47,138 nucleotides of DNA from Sphingobium xenophagum NBRC 107872 (GCF_000367345.1 NZ_BARE01000021.1:1-47138); one strand, 5' to 3'; shown: positions 8,177 through 17,685, counted from the stretch's first letter. The notes: a model not told the origin generated them from the sequence alone. Numbers and translations are program-made.

Positions 8177-8731
8177 TCAGGCGGTCGGCATCGTTCCCGG
8201 CCGGATAGTGGGGAACAGGTGCGCGACATAGTCCGCCTTGCCCAGTTCCACCCCATTGGCCCGCAGGATCGCATAGGCCGTCATCAGGTGAAAATAAAAT
8301 TGGGGCAGCGCCCAGTCGCGCGCATATTGTTCGGCGGTCAGATCCAAAATCATCCCGTTGGGCAGCGCATGGGCAATCATCGTGCCAGCGGCGGCATCCA
8401 GCGCATCGGGGGCCAGCCCCTCCAGCAACGCCAGGGTTTGCGCGATCCGGCCCTTGGCATCCGCGATCGAACCGGGATGCTCCGCCCCATTGCGCCCCTC
8501 ATCGCGCAACGCGCCCAGCGAATCCGGAAAATCCTCTCCCTTCAGTCGACACATCGCTTCCTGCGCCTGCACACAGGCGAAGCGGATCTGCGTCGACAGG
8601 GGGAACATGTCGGGCGCCAGACGCGCGGACAGCAGTGCATCGCCGGTGGAACCATCCGCCTTCTCCAGCCAGGTGGACAGACGATTGAGCATCTGCACAA
8701 AGGTCGGGACTAGAAGTTGGGTCAGCGACAT
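8177..8731 (-). CDS. DUF1993 family protein (DinB-like helical fold)
   Basis: 184-residue protein opening with 'LTQLLVPTFVQMLNRLSTWLEKA' and containing 'DMFPLSTQIRFACVQAQEAMCRLKG'. The closing segment is 'QFYFHLMTAYAILRANGVELGKADY'. This is the standard DUF1993 pattern, predicted to be a four-helix bundle related to DinB-like proteins. The function is unknown. A GGAGAG site precedes the ATG by about 6 bases. It follows argB on the same strand after 34 bases and may be co-transcribed, though no metabolic link is apparent. Confidence 0.75.
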   Translation of the reverse strand: MSLTQLLVPTFVQMLNRLSTWLEKADGSTGDALLSARLAPDMFPLSTQIRFACVQAQEAMCRLKGEDFPDSLGALRDEGRNGAEHPGSIADAKGRIAQTLALLEGLAPDALDAAAGTMIAHALPNGMILDLTAEQYARDWALPQFYFHLMTAYAILRANGVELGKADYVAHLFPTIRPGTMPTA

Positions 8732-8765
8732 GGATCGGCTCTCCGGACAGGGTGCAGGTGACGGC

Positions 8766-9671
8766 TTATTTGCGAATCAGCGTGCCCGCGCCGCGCTTGG
8801 TGAAGATTTCCAGCAGCATGGCATGCGGCACCCGCCCGTCCAGAATGACGGCGGCGTCTACCCCGCCCTCGACCGCCTTGACGCAGGTTTCCAGCTTCGG
8901 GATCATGCCGCCGCTGATCGTGCCATCCTGTTGCAGCACCTCGATCGCGGCGGGATCAAGATCGGTCAGCAGATTCTTGTTCTTGTCCAGCACACCTGCC
9001 ACGTCGGTCAGCAGGAAGAAGCGCGACGCGCCCAGTTCCGCCGCGATCGCGCCTGCCATCGTGTCGGCGTTGACATTATAGGTATGGCCATCCGCGCCGA
9101 TGCCAACCGGCGCGACGACCGGAATGATCCCGTCCTGCGTCAGCGTATCCAGGATACGCCGGTCGACCTTCACAGGATCGCCGACAAAGCCAAGGTCCAC
9201 ATTGCGCTCGATCCCCGAATTGGGGTCCGCCTCACGCTTGCCCAGCACCTTTTCGCAGACGACCAGCCCGCCATCCTTGCCCGAAATGCCGACCGCCCGG
9301 CCACCAGCGCCAGCGATCCAGCCGACGATTTCCTTGTTGATGGAACCGGCCAGCACCATTTCGGCGATCTTGGCGGTTTCCGCGTCCGTCACGCGCAGCC
9401 CGCCGATAAATTCCGATTCGACGCCCAGCTTCTTGAGCATCGCGCCGATCTGCGGCCCGCCGCCATGGACGACGACGACATTGATGCCGACCGCCTTCAT
9501 CAGCACGACATCCTCGGCAAAATCGCGCGCCGCTTCCGGGTCGCCCATCGCATGGCCACCATATTTCACGACAAAGGTCTTGCCCGCATAGCGCTGCATA
9601 TAGGGCAGCGCCTCGACGAGGGTTTCAGCCTTGGCGAGCAGCGCCGGGACGGGATCATGCGAACTGGTCAT
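8766..9671 (-). CDS. argB: Acetylglutamate kinase
   Basis: Phosphorylates N-acetylglutamate in arginine biosynthesis; cytoplasmic. With the start at 9671 the protein has 301 residues, the normal size. It carries the amino-acid-kinase signatures KYGGHAM (36-42) and HGGGPQIG (69-76), the '[17 protein letters not shown]' nucleotide region and the C-terminal '[19 protein letters not shown]'. The frame is open to 9800, and an ATG at 9683 is also possible; neither start has a convincing ribosome site, so 9671 rests on length and family N-terminus. Its upstream region contains a perfect 20-bp palindrome. Confidence 0.93.
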   Translation of the reverse strand: MTSSHDPVPALLAKAETLVEALPYMQRYAGKTFVVKYGGHAMGDPEAARDFAEDVVLMKAVGINVVVVHGGGPQIGAMLKKLGVESEFIGGLRVTDAETAKIAEMVLAGSINKEIVGWIAGAGGRAVGISGKDGGLVVCEKVLGKREADPNSGIERNVDLGFVGDPVKVDRRILDTLTQDGIIPVVAPVGIGADGHTYNVNADTMAGAIAAELGASRFFLLTDVAGVLDKNKNLLTDLDPAAIEVLQQDGTISGGMIPKLETCVKAVEGGVDAAVILDGRVPHAMLLEIFTKRGAGTLIRK

Positions 9672-9813
9672 GCGCGGGCGCATAGGGGCAAAGCAGGCGT
9701 GGAGCAAGAAGCGACGCGCGCCCGCCCGCTTCGCGCGCCAACCGGCATCATCCAACGCCCCCGAAGCTACCGAAGCCAGGCCCCCAACGCCGCGCAACAC
9801 CGCATTACAATTC

Positions 9814-9833
9814 GATTAGTTAGCTAACTAATC
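9814..9833. promoter_or_regulatory. Perfect 20-bp palindrome upstream of argB (operator-like)
   Basis: gattagttagctaactaatc reads the same on both strands with no central gap. It is AT-rich inside otherwise GC-rich sequence. It lies 143 bases upstream of the argB start codon and 70 bases beyond the 3' end of the queuosine-transporter gene. Such TTAG/CTAA dyads are typical of MarR-family or similar dimeric repressor sites. No MarR gene is in the window. Function inferred only. Confidence 0.5.
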
Positions 9834-9902
9834 CATTTCCGCCATTATCGTGCATATGTTCGGCTTACTGTCGCACATTGCCGGGGTCGACTGCCGCCGC
9901 CC

Positions 9903-10574
9903 TCAGCGGTCCAGCCGCCGCCCCAGCGCCACCAGCAGATAAATGACCGGCGGCACCAGCAATGCGGACAGCACGACCTTGGCCAGCATCTGCCCCAGCA
10001 ACAACTCGCCGATCGGAAAGACGCCGTAAAAGGCGATGGTCACGAACAGCAGCGTGTCGGCGATCTGCGACAGGATGCTCGCCACCGCCGCGCGCAGCCA
10101 CAGCAGGCGACCGCCCTCCCGCCCCTTGAGCATCGCGAACAGGGTGACGTTCAATGTCTGCGACACGCCATAGGCGATGATGCCGCCCGCCCAGATGCGC
10201 GGCGTACCGCCCATCATCATGGCAAAGGCTTGGGCGCGGGCCGGGTCCATATCTCCCGCAGCGGGAGCCGCCAGGACCAGAACCGACAGCAGGATAGAGG
10301 CGATCAGCGGCAGGAAGCCGATCTGCACCAGCCGGTTGGCCACCGCGCGGCCATGAAGCTCGGCCACCGCGCTGGAAATCGTCACCAGCAGCAGGAAGGC
10401 GAAAATCCCCGCCTCCACCGCCAGCGGACCCAGCCCCAATGCTGGCCCGATCGCCGATACCGGCCCCAGCGTGACCTGCTTGTTGCCCAGCACGCCCGCA
10501 ATGCAGACCATGCCGCCATAAAAGATCGAAAAGCCAAAGAGCGATCGGCTGAGCGGCGCGGGAGAAGATGTCAT
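9903..10574 (-). CDS. Queuosine precursor transporter (VUT/YhhQ family)
   Basis: Inner-membrane protein of 223 residues with about six hydrophobic segments, expected to import a 7-deazaguanine precursor (preQ0/preQ1) or queuine for tRNA queuosine modification. Family markers are 'GNKQV' near residue 30, 'AELHGRAVANRLVQIGF', 'AYGVSQTLNVTLFAMLK' and 'RAAVASILSQIADTLLFVTIAFYG', which contain the conserved S-Q and D-T membrane residues. No preQ1 riboswitch was recognised in the 107-base upstream gap. It is a single-gene unit between argB and ppx. Confidence 0.85.
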   Translation of the reverse strand: MTSSPAPLSRSLFGFSIFYGGMVCIAGVLGNKQVTLGPVSAIGPALGLGPLAVEAGIFAFLLLVTISSAVAELHGRAVANRLVQIGFLPLIASILLSVLVLAAPAAGDMDPARAQAFAMMMGGTPRIWAGGIIAYGVSQTLNVTLFAMLKGREGGRLLWLRAAVASILSQIADTLLFVTIAFYGVFPIGELLLGQMLAKVVLSALLVPPVIYLLVALGRRLDR

Positions 10575-10681
10575 CGCCGGGGCTTAGCCAAGATTACGCG
10601 GCAGGGGAAGGTGGGCAGTGCGGGCATGTTGCTCGGTCCGTCATCCCCGCGTCCACCGGCATGACGAACCTGTTGAAGTCC

Positions 10682-12205
10682 CTACCCCTCACCCCGCACC
10701 AGCCGATATTTCACGCCCAGCGTCTGTGCCAGATGCCGCAACCGCCGTTCCACCACTTCGCCGCCCAGCGCCACATCGTCGCTGTCCAGTTCCAGCAGCA
10801 ACAGCCCGTCCCGCAACGTCAGCCGCGTATGGGTCAGCGGCCGCTCGACCCCGCCAGACAGGCGCTGCGCGAGTCGGATCGCCAGCCCCCACAGCATCGC
10901 CCGGTGCAGCGCCTCGGCACTGGCGAGCCGTTCCAGCCCCGGCGCGATCGCCGTGCCGCCGCCAAAATGGCTGAACAACGCCTGCCCCAGCATTGCCCGC
11001 TCCGCCGCGGTGATGCCCACCCAATTGCTGTGCAGCGCAATCTCCATGCCCCGTTCGGCGCGGAAATCGGGATTGGCGCGCCAGCCGACATCGGCCAGCA
11101 GGCAGGCAGCGCGGCGGATACGGCGGGCGGCGGGCACATCATCGGCGAACAGGGGGGCGATCCAGCGTTCGATCCGGTCGCCATGGCCGCGAAACCGCGA
11201 TTGCGCCTCCCCCTCCGCTTCGGCTGCGACCAGCAGCGGATCTTCGCCACGAATTTCGGGCGGCAGCCCTTCGAACAGCAATCCCTCGCGCAGGCCATAG
11301 GCGGACACGACCAGACGGCTCGATCGCAACTGGCGCACGACCACCGACAGCAACGCCGCCGCATCGCCCAGCGTCGGCACGCGCGACCCGCTCATGCCCG
11401 GAATTTCCTTCAACCGCGCGCGATCGACATGGGACACGATACGGATCAGCTGCTCGGCGCGGGTCGCGGGCATTTCATATTGATGCACCACCGGCAGCGG
11501 AAACTGGGTCAGTTGCATGTCGAACCGCGCCAGCGCCCGCCACGACCCGCCGACCAGATAGAATGGCAGGTCAGGCGCCTGATGCCACCCGGCATCGGCC
11601 AGCATCTTGGCCACCTGCCGTTCCAGCAACCTTGGCCCCTTGGCGCGGATTTGCGGCAGGCGCAGTACGCCCAGCGGCAGGGATATGGTGTCATGCACCT
11701 GCCCGTCCCTGATCCGCGCCAGTTCCAGACTGCCACCGCCCAGATCGCCGACTATGCCGTCGGCATGCGGAATGCCCGACAGCACGCCCATCGCCGCGCC
11801 GACTGCTTCCTGCCGGCCCGACAGCAATTCCACCGTCAGCCCCATGGCGGCAGCGCGGGCGATGAATTCCGGCCCGTTGGTCGCGTCCCGCACCGCCGCG
11901 GTCGCCACGCAGCGAATATCGGCAACCTTCATTTGCCGGCACAGATGGGCAAAGCGTTCGGCCGCGCGCAGTCCGCGCTCCATCGGTTCCGGCTCGATCT
12001 GTCCGGTCCGCGCCAGCGCCGCGCCCAGCCCCGCCATCACCTTTTCATTGAACAGGATGAACGGGATACGGCGCGGCCCGTCATACACCACCAGACGCAC
12101 ACTGTTGGAACCAATGTCGATGATCGCGGTGCGACCCGTCGTCGGTTGCGCCGACATCGTCATCGTATGCGCCGCTTCGCGGACCCGGCTGAGCATGGAA
12201 TTCAT
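10682..12205 (-). CDS. ppx: Exopolyphosphatase (Ppx/GppA family)
   Basis: Hydrolyses inorganic polyphosphate from its ends, or the related pppGpp. The 507 residues have the actin-like ATPase fold. Phosphate loop 1 is DIGSNSVR at 30-37, the SGRQEA segment with the likely catalytic Glu is near 133, and phosphate loop 2 is GDLGGGSLEL at 153-162. An HD-like helical C-terminal domain follows. It starts five bases after the ppk1 stop codon, so polymer synthesis and breakdown are probably co-transcribed. Later in-frame Met codons (residues 15 and 17) are alternative starts close to the conserved core. The family includes GppA; the ppk1 context favours exopolyphosphatase. Confidence 0.92.
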   Translation of the reverse strand: MNSMLSRVREAAHTMTMSAQPTTGRTAIIDIGSNSVRLVVYDGPRRIPFILFNEKVMAGLGAALARTGQIEPEPMERGLRAAERFAHLCRQMKVADIRCVATAAVRDATNGPEFIARAAAMGLTVELLSGRQEAVGAAMGVLSGIPHADGIVGDLGGGSLELARIRDGQVHDTISLPLGVLRLPQIRAKGPRLLERQVAKMLADAGWHQAPDLPFYLVGGSWRALARFDMQLTQFPLPVVHQYEMPATRAEQLIRIVSHVDRARLKEIPGMSGSRVPTLGDAAALLSVVVRQLRSSRLVVSAYGLREGLLFEGLPPEIRGEDPLLVAAEAEGEAQSRFRGHGDRIERWIAPLFADDVPAARRIRRAACLLADVGWRANPDFRAERGMEIALHSNWVGITAAERAMLGQALFSHFGGGTAIAPGLERLASAEALHRAMLWGLAIRLAQRLSGGVERPLTHTRLTLRDGLLLLELDSDDVALGGEVVERRLRHLAQTLGVKYRLVRGEG

Positions 12206-12210
12206 CAGGC

Positions 12211-14364
12211 TCAGGTCCGCCCGCGCAGGCGCAAAGTCGGCACCGCTTCATTGTCCAGCGCCGCGCCCCGCCCCGACAGGGACGGGTTCGTCATGAAATA
12301 GCGGTGCAGGTTGAACGGCTTGTCGCCCGGATCGAGCCTGGTGTAATGCCCCGTGCTGTCGAGCGTCCAGCTTTGTTCGCTGTCGATCAGATTGGCGACC
12401 ATCACCTGGTCCAAAATCTGGTCATGCACGGTCGGATTTTCGATCGGGGCCAGGAATTCGACGCGCCGGTCGAAGTTGCGCGGCATCCAGTCGGCCGAAC
12501 TGATATAGACTTTGGCGCCGTTATTGGGCAGCGCCTTGCCATTGCCGAACACGGCAATGCGGCTATGTTCCAGAAAACGGCCGACCACCGACTTGACCCG
12601 GATATGTTCCGACATGCCCGGCACGCCGGGGCGCAGGCAGCAGATGCCCCGCACGATCAGGTCGATCTGCACCCCGGCATTGCTGGCGGCATAGAGTTTT
12701 TCAATCAGCGCCGGATCGACCAGGCTGTTCATCTTGGCCCAGATGGTGCCGGGGCGACCGGCGCGGACATGGTCGATCTCGGCATCCACCATCGCGCACA
12801 GATGATCGCGCAGGCTGCGCGGTGACATGACCAGCTTTTCCAGCCCCTGCGGCTCAACATAGCCGGTGATATAGTTGAACAACGCGGCGGCATCCCGGCT
12901 GAAGGCCGGATCGGCGGTGAAGAAGCTCAGATCGGTATAGATGCGGGCCGTGACCGGATGATAATTGCCGGTGCCAAAATGGCAGTAGCTGCGAAACTGA
13001 TCCCCCTCGCGCCGGATCACCATCGACACTTTGGCGTGGGTTTTCCAGTCGATGAAGCCATAGACGACCTGCACGCCGGCCCGCTCCAGCGCGTCGGCCC
13101 ACATCAGGTTCTGCTCTTCGTCGAACCGCGCCTTCAATTCGACCACGGCGGTCACGGACTTGCCCGCCTCCGCCGCGTCGATCAGCGCGCGGATGATCGC
13201 GGACTGCTTGCCCGCGCGATAGAGCGTCTGCTTGATCGCCACCACATCGGGATCGACCGCCGCCTGCTTCAGGAACGCGACGACGACGTCGAACGCCTCA
13301 TAGGGATGGTGGACGACAATATCCTTCGCCCGGATCGCGGCGAAACAATCGCCGCCATATTCGCGGATGCGTTCGGGAAAGCGCGGCGCATAGGGTTCGA
13401 ATTTCAGGTCGGGCCGGTCCTCCTCGACGACGCCGGACAGGTCGCCGATGCCGATGAACCCTTCCACCTCGACCACCACGGCCTCATGGCCCTGAAGCAT
13501 GTCCTGCAACATCTCCTCGACCGGTTCGGGGATGCGCTCTTCTATCTCCATGCGGATGACGCGGCCCCGGCGGCGGCGCTTGATCGCGCTGCGATAGTGG
13601 CGGACCAGATCCTCGGCCTCTTCCTCGATCTCGATGTCGCTGTCGCGGATGATGCGGAACACGCCGCTGTTGCGCACCATATATCCGGGGAACAGATCCA
13701 CCGAAAAACGCCGCACCACCGCCTCCAGCGCCATGTAACGCGCCGGTTCGCCGGGAATGCGGACAAAGCGTGCGAGCGATGCGGGGATCATCACCAGTTC
13801 ACGGATCGGCTGCTTGTCCGACAGGCGTTGCAGGTCGAATACGATCGACAAGCCCTGATTGGGGATGAAGGGAAAGGGATGGGCCGGGTCCAGCGCCTGC
13901 GGCGTCAGGATCGGGAAGATCTGGTTCAGGAAATGGTCCCGCAGCCAGGCTTCGCTCAGTGGATCGATCGGACTGGTCGGGCCGACCACTTCGATCCCCA
14001 CCTGCGCCAGCTCACTATGGACGACGCCCCACACCTTCTGCTGCGCCTGCATCAGCCGGTCGGTTTCCGCCGCAATGGCCGTCAATTGCTGCCCCGCGGT
14101 CAGCCCGTCGGCCGAACACATGTCCACGTCCTGCAACTGCTGCCCCTTGAGGCCCGCGACCCGGACGGAGAAGAATTCGTCCAGATTGGCGCCGGAAATC
14201 GACAGGAAGCGCAACCGCTCCAGCAGCGGATGGGCGCGGTTCATCGCCTCCTCCAGCACGCGCTGGTTGAACGCCAGCCAGGACAGCTCACGGTTGAAAT
14301 AGCGACCCATCGGCTGGGTCAGGCTGGTCGCGGGATCGGCTTCGGCCACTGGGATCACTCGCAT
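12211..14364 (-). CDS. ppk1: Polyphosphate kinase 1
   Basis: Membrane-associated enzyme that polymerises the gamma-phosphate of ATP into polyphosphate. The 717 residues cover the whole family: an N-terminal domain ('FNRELSWLAFNQRVLEEA'), the head domain, and C1/C2 catalytic domains. The autophosphorylated histidine lies in 'YCHFGTGNYH' (H462), followed by 'ARIYTDLSFFTADP'. The second conserved catalytic His is expected in the C2 region near 'FLEHSRIAVFGNG'. Its start overlaps the hdaA 3' end by ten bases, and ppx follows after five bases. The complete, tight operon points to coupled regulation. Confidence 0.97.
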   Translation of the reverse strand: MRVIPVAEADPATSLTQPMGRYFNRELSWLAFNQRVLEEAMNRAHPLLERLRFLSISGANLDEFFSVRVAGLKGQQLQDVDMCSADGLTAGQQLTAIAAETDRLMQAQQKVWGVVHSELAQVGIEVVGPTSPIDPLSEAWLRDHFLNQIFPILTPQALDPAHPFPFIPNQGLSIVFDLQRLSDKQPIRELVMIPASLARFVRIPGEPARYMALEAVVRRFSVDLFPGYMVRNSGVFRIIRDSDIEIEEEAEDLVRHYRSAIKRRRRGRVIRMEIEERIPEPVEEMLQDMLQGHEAVVVEVEGFIGIGDLSGVVEEDRPDLKFEPYAPRFPERIREYGGDCFAAIRAKDIVVHHPYEAFDVVVAFLKQAAVDPDVVAIKQTLYRAGKQSAIIRALIDAAEAGKSVTAVVELKARFDEEQNLMWADALERAGVQVVYGFIDWKTHAKVSMVIRREGDQFRSYCHFGTGNYHPVTARIYTDLSFFTADPAFSRDAAALFNYITGYVEPQGLEKLVMSPRSLRDHLCAMVDAEIDHVRAGRPGTIWAKMNSLVDPALIEKLYAASNAGVQIDLIVRGICCLRPGVPGMSEHIRVKSVVGRFLEHSRIAVFGNGKALPNNGAKVYISSADWMPRNFDRRVEFLAPIENPTVHDQILDQVMVANLIDSEQSWTLDSTGHYTRLDPGDKPFNLHRYFMTNPSLSGRGAALDNEAVPTLRLRGRT

Positions 14365-14993
14365 GGATCGAGGGAAGGGTCAGGCGCTACTATAGGCAGA
14401 TAGCCAGCGCCTTGCAGGCAGTCTTTTGCCATTGAGATGGAAATCTTACGGCCAGATGACAAAGCCGCCTGGTCGAGCAGCCGCGTAACCGCCGCGATTG
14501 CGCCATAGCTACGCTCTATCCGGCGCAACAGCCAGTCGGGCAGGTCGGCGGCGAAGCGTGCCCCCGCCGCGCCCAACTGGCGCTCGATCAGCGCGCGCGC
14601 CAGCGCCTCGTCCGGTTCGGCGATCGCGACATGGGGCGCAGCGGCCAGCCGCGATCGCAGGTCGGGCAGCGCCACGGTCCAGCTGGCGGGGGGCGCATGG
14701 CCGATCATCAGCAATGGCTGGCGGCTCGTCTGCGCCTCGTTCCAGGCATGGAACAGCGCATGTTCGTCCTTTCCCTGCGCATCGTCGATCACGCTGCCAC
14801 CGCTCATCTGCGTGAAATGGCGCGCCAGCGTCGATCGGCCCGACAGGGGCGGCCCGGTCAGCACGCTCACCGACAGCGGCCAGTCGCGCCAGCGTTCCAG
14901 ATGGGCGACCGCCTGGGCATTGGCGTCGCTGACCAGAAAATCTCCGCCGCTGGCCGCGCCTTGCCAGTCGAAAGGCAGGCTGATCTGGCTCAT
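14355..14993 (-). CDS. hdaA: DnaA-related replication regulator HdaA
   Basis: Binds the DNA-loaded beta clamp and stimulates ATP hydrolysis by DnaA, so preventing re-initiation of replication. The 212-residue protein begins with QISLPF (3-8), a clear beta-clamp-binding hexapeptide. It has an AAA+ Walker A motif GPPLSGRST (47-55), in which Arg replaces the usual Lys; I recall the same substitution in E. coli Hda. There is no C-terminal DnaA DNA-binding domain. It overlaps the DUF2066 gene upstream by four bases (ATGA) and ppk1 downstream by ten. The hda-purM neighbourhood is conserved in many proteobacteria. Confidence 0.9.
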   Translation of the reverse strand: MSQISLPFDWQGAASGGDFLVSDANAQAVAHLERWRDWPLSVSVLTGPPLSGRSTLARHFTQMSGGSVIDDAQGKDEHALFHAWNEAQTSRQPLLMIGHAPPASWTVALPDLRSRLAAAPHVAIAEPDEALARALIERQLGAAGARFAADLPDWLLRRIERSYGAIAAVTRLLDQAALSSGRKISISMAKDCLQGAGYLPIVAPDPSLDPCE

Positions 14994-16327
14994 TGCTGTG
15001 ATGGCGGCGTCGGCTGCGGCGCCTGCCTGCGCACGATGCGCAGGGTGGTGCCCGATACGCTGACAGTATAGCCGCGCGCCTGTAACCCGTTGCGCAACAT
15101 ATCCACCGTGCCGTCAAAGCTGACCTGCATCACCGACGTGCCGCCCAACGCCAGGCTGCTGGTCGATGCCGACCGCACGCCGGGGATCGCCCGCACCGCC
15201 GATTCGCCCGCGCTGATCGACCCGACATCGGGCGTGTCGAACTGGATCGCGAAACTGCTGGTGCCGCTCGTGCTGGCCGCCGTCGGCAGATCGTCCGTCT
15301 CGATCACCGTATCGGTCGCATTCTCGATCGCCAGCGCGTCGGGATCGACCGGCTCCTCGATGATCAGCGACGGGTCGGGGCGCAGGCGGCCATCATTGAG
15401 CGCGCGGATATACATTTCGTCGATCCGCCGCGCGCCCTCGTCCAGCATCTGCGCAACGCCGCTGGCATTGGACGCGCGCAGCGTCACGCTGCCGATCAGG
15501 CTGTTGTCCGGGCCATAGCGCGCGGTGAAGGTGCCGGTCACCGGGCCGCCGGGATAGGCGCGGTCCAGCCGCGCGATCGGGATCACCACGTCGGCCGCGC
15601 CATATTGGTCGAGCAGCACCCGCCACCACAGGCGTCCGCGCCGCCCGGTCTGCCCGGCCGTCAGCAAAATCGGGTCCGCGACCGACCCGGCCACGCGCAC
15701 ATAGTCGATCGCGCTGTCGCCGGTGCGATACCGCGCCCAGGCCTTCTGCCATTCATTGGTCCGTTCATAGGACACCGCAGATCCGCCATCCCACAGAACC
15801 GGTATCACCAGCAGCGGCGGCGACCGCATGACATTGCCCGACACGCCCAGCAATTGCCCGGTACGCGCCCGGTCGAACAATATGCCCAATGTCGCGACAT
15901 AACGGGTCGGTCCGGCCTGCTCGAAATCAATCTCTATGCCCGAAACCATCGCCTCGATCTGCGAATCGGACAGGGCCGGCGCGCCGCCGCCGCCATGGGT
16001 GCGCGTCCACAGCATCCGCCACGCCTGCCGCTGCGCCATCCGCCACCCGGCATAGCGGGCGCTGTCGGCATCCTTGGCGACGACATCGACCTTGACGCCG
16101 CGCACCTCGAAATCGCCGCCACTGGCGATCGGCGGGACGCCCCGCTCCCCCTCCATCTGCGCGAACAGCGCTGCGGCAATCAGGCCGATCGCGATGGCGA
16201 GGAGGATCTGGACCGGGCGCGACACGGCGCGCAGCAGCGCGCCGGGCTGGAACGGCAGGCGGTTAAGGGTCTGGCTCAGGCTCACGAGCGCCTTTTGGCG
16301 GGATTTGCCCAGGATGCCAAGCGCCAA
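14990..16327 (-). CDS. DUF2066-like membrane-anchored protein
   Basis: Uncharacterised 445-residue protein with one membrane segment at about 38-58 (PVQILLAIAIGLIAAALFAQM), then an envelope-facing region. The part around 'FEVRGVKVDVVAKDADSARYAGWRMAQRQAWRMLW' and 'YVATLGILFDRARTGQLLG ... PLLVIPVLWDGG' fits DUF2066, a family often encoded beside hda and purM. The C-terminal part ('GVRSASTSSLALGGTSVMQVSFDGTVDMLRNGLQARGYTVS') looks like a ferredoxin-like or heavy-metal-associated fold without the metal cysteines. The N-terminal 37 residues may be over-called, since a later start would still keep the membrane segment. It diverges from purM. Confidence 0.65.
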   Translation of the reverse strand: MALGILGKSRQKALVSLSQTLNRLPFQPGALLRAVSRPVQILLAIAIGLIAAALFAQMEGERGVPPIASGGDFEVRGVKVDVVAKDADSARYAGWRMAQRQAWRMLWTRTHGGGGAPALSDSQIEAMVSGIEIDFEQAGPTRYVATLGILFDRARTGQLLGVSGNVMRSPPLLVIPVLWDGGSAVSYERTNEWQKAWARYRTGDSAIDYVRVAGSVADPILLTAGQTGRRGRLWWRVLLDQYGAADVVIPIARLDRAYPGGPVTGTFTARYGPDNSLIGSVTLRASNASGVAQMLDEGARRIDEMYIRALNDGRLRPDPSLIIEEPVDPDALAIENATDTVIETDDLPTAASTSGTSSFAIQFDTPDVGSISAGESAVRAIPGVRSASTSSLALGGTSVMQVSFDGTVDMLRNGLQARGYTVSVSGTTLRIVRRQAPQPTPPSQQ

Positions 16328-16349
16328 CCTTCAAGGCCCCTCACCCCTA

Positions 16350-16445
16350 CCGTTCGGGCTGAGCGAAGTCGAAGCCCTCTGCTGAACGCAGTGAAGCACT
16401 CCGCTACGCTCGGTAAAGCCCTTCGATGTCGCTCAGGGCGAACGG
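16350..16445. repeat. Imperfect 25-bp inverted repeat before purM
   Basis: The arms 16350-16374 and 16421-16445 begin and end with ccgttcg/cgaacgg and share the 'ctgagcga...tcgaag' body with a few mismatches. They flank a second small dyad ('ctgaacgcag'/'ccgctacgctcgg'). The family is the same 'ccgttcg...gcgaagtcga' repeat found between purM and purN. The element sits in the divergent gap between the DUF2066 gene and purM, so it may shape the purM 5' leader. Confidence 0.75.
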
Positions 16446-16511
16446 ATGTGCAATGATGCCGCCAAGATCGAAGGTTCCGTTTTGCCCGCCTTTGCTCTAG
16501 GGCGCTCCCCC

Positions 16512-17606
16512 ATGAGTGAGAACGAATCCTACAGCTACGCCAAGGCTGGCGTCGACATCGCCGCGGGCAACGCCCTCGTCCGCGCCATCGCGCCGCTGGC
16601 CAAGGCGACCCGCCGCCCTGGCGCAGACGCCGAACTTGGCGGATTTGGCGGCTTTTTCGACCTGAAGGCCGCAGGCTATGACGATCCGCTGCTGGTCGCG
16701 GCCAATGACGGCGTCGGCACCAAGCTGAAGCTTGCGATCGACCATGATCGCCATGATGGCGTGGGCATCGACCTGGTCGCCATGTGCGCCAACGACCTGA
16801 TCGTCCAGGGGGCAGAGCCGCTTTTCTTCCTCGACTATTATGCCACCGGCAAGCTGGAAAGCGGCGTCGCCGAACGTGTCATCGCCGGGATAGCCGAGGG
16901 GTGCCGGATCGCCGGTTGCGCGCTGATTGGCGGCGAAACCGCCGAAATGCCCGGCATGTACGGGCCGGGCGACTATGATCTGGCGGGCTTCTGCGTCGGC
17001 GCGGTCGAACGGCAGAAGGCGCTGACCGGCAATCGGGTCAAGGTCGGCGACGTGCTGTTGGGCCTGGCATCCTCCGGCGTCCATTCCAACGGTTTCTCGC
17101 TGGTCCGCCGCCTTGCCGCCGACAAGGGCTGGAAGCTCGACCGCCCCGCCATTTTCGATCAGGATATTTTGCTGATCGACGCGCTGATGGCGCCCACCAA
17201 AATCTATGTGAAAAGCCTGCTGCCCCTGGTCCGCGCCGGCATGATCAATGCGCTGGCCCACATCACCGGCGGCGGACTGCTGGAAAATATCCCGCGCGTC
17301 CTGCCCGACGGCTGCCATGCGATGGTCGATGCCGACGCATGGGAGCAGCCGCGCCTGATGGCCTTCCTCCAGGCGCAGGGCCATATCGAACCGGGCGAAA
17401 TGGCGCGGACCTTCAACTGCGGCATCGGCATGGTGCTTAGCGTCGAAGAAGGCCATGTCGCAGGCGTCACCACCGCGCTCGAAGCCGCGGGCGAAACCGT
17501 CCATCGCATCGGCGAAGTCCAGGCGGGCGAGAAGGGCTGCACCGTCCGCGGCTCGGTCGAGACATGGAGCGGCAAGGCCGACTGGCGCGCGACGCATCTG
17601 GGCTAA
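16512..17606 (+). CDS. purM: Phosphoribosylformylglycinamidine cyclo-ligase (AIR synthetase)
   Basis: Closes the imidazole ring of AIR from FGAM and ATP in purine synthesis; cytoplasmic. The 364 residues include the N-terminal '[15 protein letters not shown]', the '[13 protein letters not shown]' nucleotide-binding motif, '[24 protein letters not shown]', '[12 protein letters not shown]' and 'THITGGGL'-type '[14 protein letters not shown]' segments. I chose ATG 16512 because it gives the family N-terminus; a reading from 16446 would add 22 residues that overlap the repeat. The ribosome site is weak. purN follows after an 86-base gap filled by an inverted repeat. Confidence 0.97.
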   Translation: MSENESYSYAKAGVDIAAGNALVRAIAPLAKATRRPGADAELGGFGGFFDLKAAGYDDPLLVAANDGVGTKLKLAIDHDRHDGVGIDLVAMCANDLIVQGAEPLFFLDYYATGKLESGVAERVIAGIAEGCRIAGCALIGGETAEMPGMYGPGDYDLAGFCVGAVERQKALTGNRVKVGDVLLGLASSGVHSNGFSLVRRLAADKGWKLDRPAIFDQDILLIDALMAPTKIYVKSLLPLVRAGMINALAHITGGGLLENIPRVLPDGCHAMVDADAWEQPRLMAFLQAQGHIEPGEMARTFNCGIGMVLSVEEGHVAGVTTALEAAGETVHRIGEVQAGEKGCTVRGSVETWSGKADWRATHLG

Positions 17607-17616
17607 AATCACCCCC

Positions 17617-17685
17617 TCCGTTCGTTTCGAGCGAAGTCGAGAAACGGTCGCGCCAGGGTTCTCGACTTCGCTCGAACCGAACGGA
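17617..17685. repeat. Near-perfect 27-bp inverted repeat between purM and purN
   Basis: Arms 17617-17643 and 17659-17685 match at 26 of 27 positions, with a 15-base loop. The arms read tccgttcg...gcgaagtcgagaa and its complement. The repeat ends seven bases before the purN ATG, so any purN ribosome site must lie inside or beside the right arm. No T-run follows, so this is not a simple terminator. The same repeat family occurs before purM. Confidence 0.85.

Noticed and set aside
10639..10668. Possible copy of the 'gtcattcccgcg' inverted repeat
   Set aside because: Only fragments of the arms are recognisable (ccgtcatccccgcg and atgacga); too degenerate to call as a feature.
10575..10681. preQ1 riboswitch before the queuosine-precursor transporter
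   Set aside because: I could not find a compact pseudoknot pattern with a sequestered ribosome site in the 107-base gap; the call would be guesswork.
12958..14403. Long plus-strand frame (481 codons) inside ppk1
   Set aside because: It is the antisense shadow of a well-supported GC-rich gene, and its composition is typical of antisense frames.
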